Positions 15,826 to 18,890 of a stretch of 18,890 bases of DNA are shown here, piece after piece. Origin of the DNA: Mucilaginibacter_A sp050954865. Its GTDB lineage: Bacteria > Bacteroidota > Bacteroidia > Sphingobacteriales > Sphingobacteriaceae. The notes beneath the pieces were generated by a model. The model did no database searches. It saw nothing but the letters and a program-made list of their open reading frames with translations, and was not told the origin of the DNA. The position numbers were made by a program, and so were the translations under genes. The stretch lies in contig JBPBQN010000092.1 in the NCBI GenBank assembly GCA_050954865.1, forward strand, positions 1 through 18,890. The letters run 5' to 3'. Positions within the stretch are counted from its first letter, which is position 1; every line of letters begins with the position of its first letter.

Positions 15826-15908
15826 ATGCTTCTTTTATCACCCAAAAAACACACAAGTTTTACACTTTTACTTATCATAAACCAAATTTACAGGCATAAA
15901 AGAAGCAT
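15826..15908 (+). repeat. Interspersed inverted-repeat element, copy 5
   Basis: Perfect arms ATGCTTCTTTTAT (15826-15838) and ATAAAAGAAGCAT (15896-15908) enclose 57 bp, and one more C-G pair outside extends the stem to 14. The left inner end is CACCCAAAAAAC and the right inner end CAAATTTACAGGC. This right end, read on the minus strand, contains TAAATTTG (15883-15890), which matches the TAnnTTTG -7 box consensus toward moxR. Confidence 0.9.
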
Positions 15909-16086
15909 GGTTAATTGGTGATGAAATAAGTTTTAAAACTGTTATCGTGATTAAATGAATGCGTAAAACATTCTTTTAAATCGCTAGTTCAAAAAGCAGT
16001 TAGTTATACTTTGAATTACAGCAATTATTTCAACAAGTAAATGCACATTATCTATATTAGCTGCAACGTACAAATTACCAGACTAT

Positions 16087-16106
16087 AACCTTAATTAGGT
16101 TTTTTT
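16087..16106 (+). terminator. Weak terminator-like hairpin in the permease leader
   Basis: AACCT (16087-16091) pairs with AGGTT (16097-16101) over a 5-base loop and is followed by a run of T (through 16106), 20 bp before the permease ATG. The stem is short, so it may be an attenuator or nothing. Confidence 0.22.
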
Positions 16107-16126
16107 ATTACGATCCATATTACATT

Positions 16127-17392
16127 ATGCAAGCTAAATTTACCGAGAAGAAATACGTTGTAACGCTTATTTTTGCCATTTCGCTTTTTATGTTGTGGGG
16201 CGTAGCCATTACCATGGGCGACGTACTGAACAAACACTTTCAAAATGTATTGAAGGTATCGAAAGCAAACTCCGGACTGGTACAGCTTTCTTTATTTGGT
16301 GCTTATGCCGTGATGGGTATTCCGGCCGGATTGGTGATGAAAAGATTTGGCTACAAAAACGGTGTTTTGTTTGGATTGGCACTTTATGCCATTGGTGCAT
16401 TTTTATTTATACCGGCGGCAAATTCTTTTTCTTTCACGGCATTCCGGCTTGCCTTATTTGTACTGGCTTGCGGCTTGGCTACGCTGGAAGCGGTGGCTCA
16501 TCCTTTTGTTGCGGCATTGGGCGATCAGCGTACCAGCGACCGGAGAATCAACCTGGCACATGCTTTTAATGGAATAGGAGCGGTATCTGGCCCGCAAATT
16601 GGCCGACATTTCTTTTTTACAGCTGCTGCCGGTACAGTAGTTGCTGCTGCCAGTCTTGATTCTGTAAAAACGCTATATATTATAATTGGCTGTGTTGTTG
16701 CCGGAGTAGGACTTGCATTTTCGTTTGTAAAAGTACCTCCGCTGAGTGATCCACACGATGCCACACCCGAAAACACGGAAGCAGCCTTAAACGAAGATAC
16801 AGAACCGGCTAAAAAACTTTTTCAGCATAAACATTTTGTGTGGGCAGTTGTCGCACAGCTATTTAACGTGGCAGCACAAGGCGGCACGTGGGCCTTTTTT
16901 ATCAATTACGGGCACGATGTAATGGGCTTTACCGATGCCACTGCGGCCAATTATTTTAGCCTGAGTATGCTGATGATGATGATCGGCCGTTTTACCGGAA
17001 CTTATTTTATGCAGTTTGTGGCACCCAACAAGTTACTGGCTATTTATGCAGCTGCCAACATCCTAATGTGCCTGATTGTAACGCAAGCCTGGGGCTGGCC
17101 GTCTTTCATTGCCTTGCTGTTTGTTAATTTCTTTTTCAGTATCATGTTCCCCACTATTTTTAGCCTGGGACTTAAAAATCTGGGCCGCCATTCCCAGCTG
17201 GCATCTTCTTATATCACCATGGGCGTTGTTGGTGGCGCATTGATGCCTTATTTGATGGGCAAAATTGCCAATCATAACGTTGCTCACGCTTATTATTTAC
17301 CTATTGTTTGTTACCTGATGGTTTGCCTGTTTGGTGCTCGTTTGTACAAAGTAGAGCAGCATAAAAAAGACGCACCTTATACAGCGGTATAA
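16127..17392 (+). CDS. Sugar:H+ symporter, MFS, FucP (L-fucose permease) type
   Basis: An inner-membrane carrier of 421 residues with 12 predicted membrane segments and a polar central loop (about 205-230). The N-terminal half follows the FucP plan: FMLWGVAITMGDVLNKHFQN (21-40), a GAYAVMGIPAGLVMKRFGYK (58-77) loop, then GLATLEAVAHPFVAALG (116-132). In E. coli FucP the proton-coupling residues are Asp46 and Glu135; here Asp32 and Glu121 have the same 89-residue spacing, which supports active H+ symport. Specificity is open: ETAANPY of many relatives is replaced by EAVAHPF, so the sugar may be a hexose other than fucose. It is monocistronic, divergent from moxR and convergent with the kinase gene, and no sugar catabolic gene adjoins it. 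The ATG at 16127 gives the expected N-terminus. Confidence 0.9.
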   Translation: MQAKFTEKKYVVTLIFAISLFMLWGVAITMGDVLNKHFQNVLKVSKANSGLVQLSLFGAYAVMGIPAGLVMKRFGYKNGVLFGLALYAIGAFLFIPAANSFSFTAFRLALFVLACGLATLEAVAHPFVAALGDQRTSDRRINLAHAFNGIGAVSGPQIGRHFFFTAAAGTVVAAASLDSVKTLYIIIGCVVAGVGLAFSFVKVPPLSDPHDATPENTEAALNEDTEPAKKLFQHKHFVWAVVAQLFNVAAQGGTWAFFINYGHDVMGFTDATAANYFSLSMLMMMIGRFTGTYFMQFVAPNKLLAIYAAANILMCLIVTQAWGWPSFIALLFVNFFFSIMFPTIFSLGLKNLGRHSQLASSYITMGVVGGALMPYLMGKIANHNVAHAYYLPIVCYLMVCLFGARLYKVEQHKKDAPYTAV

Positions 17393-17396
17393 GGTG
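17373..17396. terminator. Bidirectional hairpin terminator overlapping the permease stop codon
   Basis: CACCTTATA (17373-17381) and TATAAGGTG (17388-17396) form a perfect 9-bp stem with a 6-base loop; the TAA stop (17390-17392) sits in the right arm. On the plus strand it is followed by TATCTTT. On the minus strand it is followed by CGTCTTTTTTATG, a better T run, so it should stop the kinase transcript too. Confidence 0.65.
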
Positions 17397-17428
17397 TATC
17401 TTTAAATTTGATTTGAAAGGAAATTATA

Positions 17429-17522
17429 ATGCTTCTTTTATGCCTGTAAATTACGTTTCCATAAGGCAAATCGTTATAAATCAAAACAGAATTTCGCTGT
17501 TTTTAGGTGATAAAAGAAGCAT
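17429..17522 (-). repeat. Interspersed inverted-repeat element, copy 6 (minus orientation)
   Basis: Perfect arms ATGCTTCTTTTAT (17429-17441) and ATAAAAGAAGCAT (17510-17522) enclose 68 bp. The GCCTGTAAATT end is on the left and the AGGTG end on the right, so it points opposite to copies 1, 2, 3 and 5. The interior pairs AAAACAG with CTGTTTT. The motif TTTAAATTTGATT lies outside both arms: 17401-17413 on the plus strand and, on the minus strand, 17548-17536. Confidence 0.9.
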
Positions 17523-17586
17523 GGTAAAATTTTAGAATCAAATTTAAACAGTATCAAACATATCAGACCAAGCTCCAATTTACAGG

Positions 17587-18888
17587 TTATTCTAAGTTTG
17601 CTTGTTTAAACAATTTATAAATCAATTTGGTTTCTTTATCTAATAGATCAAGCTGGTTTTCTAAATAAATTTTATCAAAAACAGTAACATAGTCAAAGGT
17701 CTTTGCCAGTTCTGCTATACCGTCCAGTCCTGCTGAAATTGCGGTTCCGTACAGCTTGTGTCCGGCCTGATTTATCTTTTGTACATTCTGCACTTTGATG
17801 AGTGTTTTTATGTTCAGTAGTGCCAGATCTAATTCGGTATGGGTTAAAGCAATTACCTCTTTCAATATTTCCTGTTCATCTCCAAAATGATCTTTCATCA
17901 CCGCAATATCAAAATGAGAAAATGCTTTAGCGGGAGTGCTGCTGGCAGTGTTGCTGCTTGAAGGGACAGCCGAGCCAGGTTTTACAGGAAGCCAGGTACT
18001 GATCACCTGCATAAGCGTTTGTTCAACTACTGGTTTGGTTACAAAATCGCTCATACCAGCCTCCATACATCTGCCCCGTTCATTTTTCACATTTCCTGCT
18101 GTTAATGCAATAATTGGAATTTGTCCGGCCTTGTCTAAGTTTCTGATTGCGCGGGTGGCTTCATATCCATTCAATTCAGGCATCTGTACATCCATCAAAA
18201 TTAGATCAGGAAGACTTTTTTCACAATATGCTACAGCCTCCCGTCCATTTTTTGCCTGAACGAGGCTGGCATTTGGTGCAATCCTGTTTAAAATTGTTAT
18301 TGCCAGAAGCATATTTACCGGATTATCTTCTGCAATTAATATATTGGCATGATCTGCCATTACTTCTGGTAAAGCGTTTTTCTGTTCAGGCGTTACTACA
18401 ACTTTCGTTTTATGCTGAAGGTGAGATAAGGCATGATAAATTTCCTGCATTTTAACCGGTTTGATTAACCGCTGGTTAACCTGCAGAATTTCAACTTTTT
18501 TGATCACCTGCTCATCATCTGATGAACTGGAAAGTAAGATAATAGGCTGCTCCTCTTTTGAAGGATAGAAATTTCCCCTGATTTTGGCTATCACTTCCAA
18601 TCCGTCCATATACGGCATATTGTAATCCATTAAGATCACATCGAACTTCTGGCCTGCTCCCACAAGTTGCAGTGCTTCAAAACCATTTTTTGCTATGGTG
18701 CAATGGATGTTTTTCAATAACAGCATTTGGCTTAGTATCTCCCTGTTATTGTCATTATCATCCACCACTAAAACCTGTTTGATACGATCTAGGTGATCCC
18801 ACTCAATTGGGTCGCTTTGCTGGGTTTTAACGGACAGATCAAAATAAAAGGTACTGCCAATTCCAACTGTGCTTTTTAGTTGTAGCTT
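17587..18888 (-). CDS. Hybrid sensor histidine kinase, C-terminal part (ATPase end, two receivers, HPt); 5' end missing
   Basis: The frame is open to the right edge. The first visible residues, KLQLKSTVGIGSTFYFDLSV, are the end of a HATPase_c domain (GxGSTF box), so this is the tail of a membrane or cytosolic hybrid kinase, not a free response regulator. Counting from the GTG at 18768: receiver 1 (about 1-118) has the acidic DD pair, phospho-acceptor Asp48 (MDYNMP) and Lys103 (IKPV); receiver 2 (about 142-260) has AEDNPVN, Asp193 (LMDVQMP), Thr223 and Lys245; after a Ser/Pro-rich linker an HPt domain (about 283-393) carries His337 in QAGHKLYGTA. A phosphorelay can therefore run within one protein. 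Input signal and output regulator lie outside the window. Transcription probably ends at the shared terminator at 17373-17396. Confidence 0.92.
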   Translation of the reverse strand, partial: KLQLKSTVGIGSTFYFDLSVKTQQSDPIEWDHLDRIKQVLVVDDNDNNREILSQMLLLKNIHCTIAKNGFEALQLVGAGQKFDVILMDYNMPYMDGLEVIAKIRGNFYPSKEEQPIILLSSSSDDEQVIKKVEILQVNQRLIKPVKMQEIYHALSHLQHKTKVVVTPEQKNALPEVMADHANILIAEDNPVNMLLAITILNRIAPNASLVQAKNGREAVAYCEKSLPDLILMDVQMPELNGYEATRAIRNLDKAGQIPIIALTAGNVKNERGRCMEAGMSDFVTKPVVEQTLMQVISTWLPVKPGSAVPSSSNTASSTPAKAFSHFDIAVMKDHFGDEQEILKEVIALTHTELDLALLNIKTLIKVQNVQKINQAGHKLYGTAISAGLDGIAELAKTFDYVTVFDKIYLENQLDLLDKETKLIYKLFKQANLE

Positions 18889-18890
18889 GC

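Larger units (their letters stand above)
15707..16126. other. Divergent intergenic region between moxR and the sugar permease
   Basis: This 420-bp AT-rich stretch must hold both promoters. I see the moxR leader hairpin (15708-15730), repeat copy 5 (15826-15908) with flanking motifs on both sides (TTGTTTAGATT at 15800-15810 and the palindrome AGTTTTAAAACT at 15929-15940), and a small hairpin with T run (16087-16106). A TATACTTTG sequence (16005-16013) resembles the Bacteroidota -7 box (TAnnTTTG) with one extra base and could serve the permease, but no good -33 box is present. No open frame that looks coding and no RNA gene was found. Confidence 0.6.

Noticed and set aside
627..17522. Reading the repeat family as ordinary intrinsic terminators
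   Set aside because: The stems are AT-rich with loops above 50 bases, no consistent T run follows, and one copy lies between divergent promoters.
627..17522. CRISPR array or att sites
   Set aside because: The repeats are kilobases apart, inverted in pairs and not regularly spaced; no cas, integrase or tRNA gene is visible.
17587..18768. Annotating the last gene as a stand-alone response regulator starting at the GTG at 18768
   Set aside because: The frame continues upstream to the edge and encodes the end of a histidine-kinase ATPase domain (GIGSTFYF), so the gene is a truncated hybrid kinase.

Overview
The window looks like chromosomal DNA of a Bacteroidota bacterium, most likely a member of the Sphingobacteriaceae (Mucilaginibacter/Pedobacter type). 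The reasons are a complete MoxR-DUF58-BatABCDE aerotolerance-type operon, an M1 peptidase with the GGMEHPG variant motif, AT-rich intergenic DNA and few obvious Shine-Dalgarno sequences. The genus is inference; no marker gene settles it.

Layout from left to right. (1) The 3' part of a molybdopterin-dependent (sulfite-oxidase-fold) oxidoreductase on the plus strand. (2) A tightly packed minus-strand operon, read from right to left as pxpB, pxpC, pxpA, an Nramp-related permease and a secreted M1 aminopeptidase. Gaps are 3-7 bp or 4-bp overlaps, which suggests that uptake, peptide trimming and 5-oxoproline (pyroglutamate) breakdown are made together. (3) The minus-strand Bat operon, read from right to left as moxR, DUF58, a DUF4381-like membrane protein, batA, batB, batC, batD and batE. 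These encode an AAA+ ATPase, a cytosolic VWA-like protein, two membrane-anchored VWA proteins with intact MIDAS motifs, TPR proteins and a large periplasmic beta-rich protein. (4) A divergent 420-bp region, then a plus-strand sugar permease of the FucP type. (5) A convergent minus-strand hybrid histidine kinase (end of the ATPase domain, two receiver domains, HPt) that runs off the right edge.

The most unusual content lies between the genes. All six intergenic gaps longer than 100 bp contain one copy of an approximately 80-95 bp element bounded by a 13-bp inverted repeat (ATGCTTCTTTTAT ... ATAAAAGAAGCAT). The 53-68 bp interior is variable, with a conserved left inner end (TCRRCCYAAA) and right inner end (AATTTACNGGC), so the element has a direction: four copies point plus and two minus. 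One copy has matched changes in both arms (TGC to TAC on one side, GCA to GTA on the other), which suggests the arms pair. That copy also carries a third arm and supplies the start-codon region of the gene next to it. A lone 16-nt arm is built into the signal-peptide codons of the M1 peptidase. A TTTAAATTT-like motif recurs about 5-20 bp outside the arms at several copies. I do not recognise this family. It could be a non-autonomous mobile repeat (MITE- or REP-like) or an RNA/DNA structural element, and it divides the Bat operon into three blocks. No transposase, tRNA, rRNA or CRISPR is visible.
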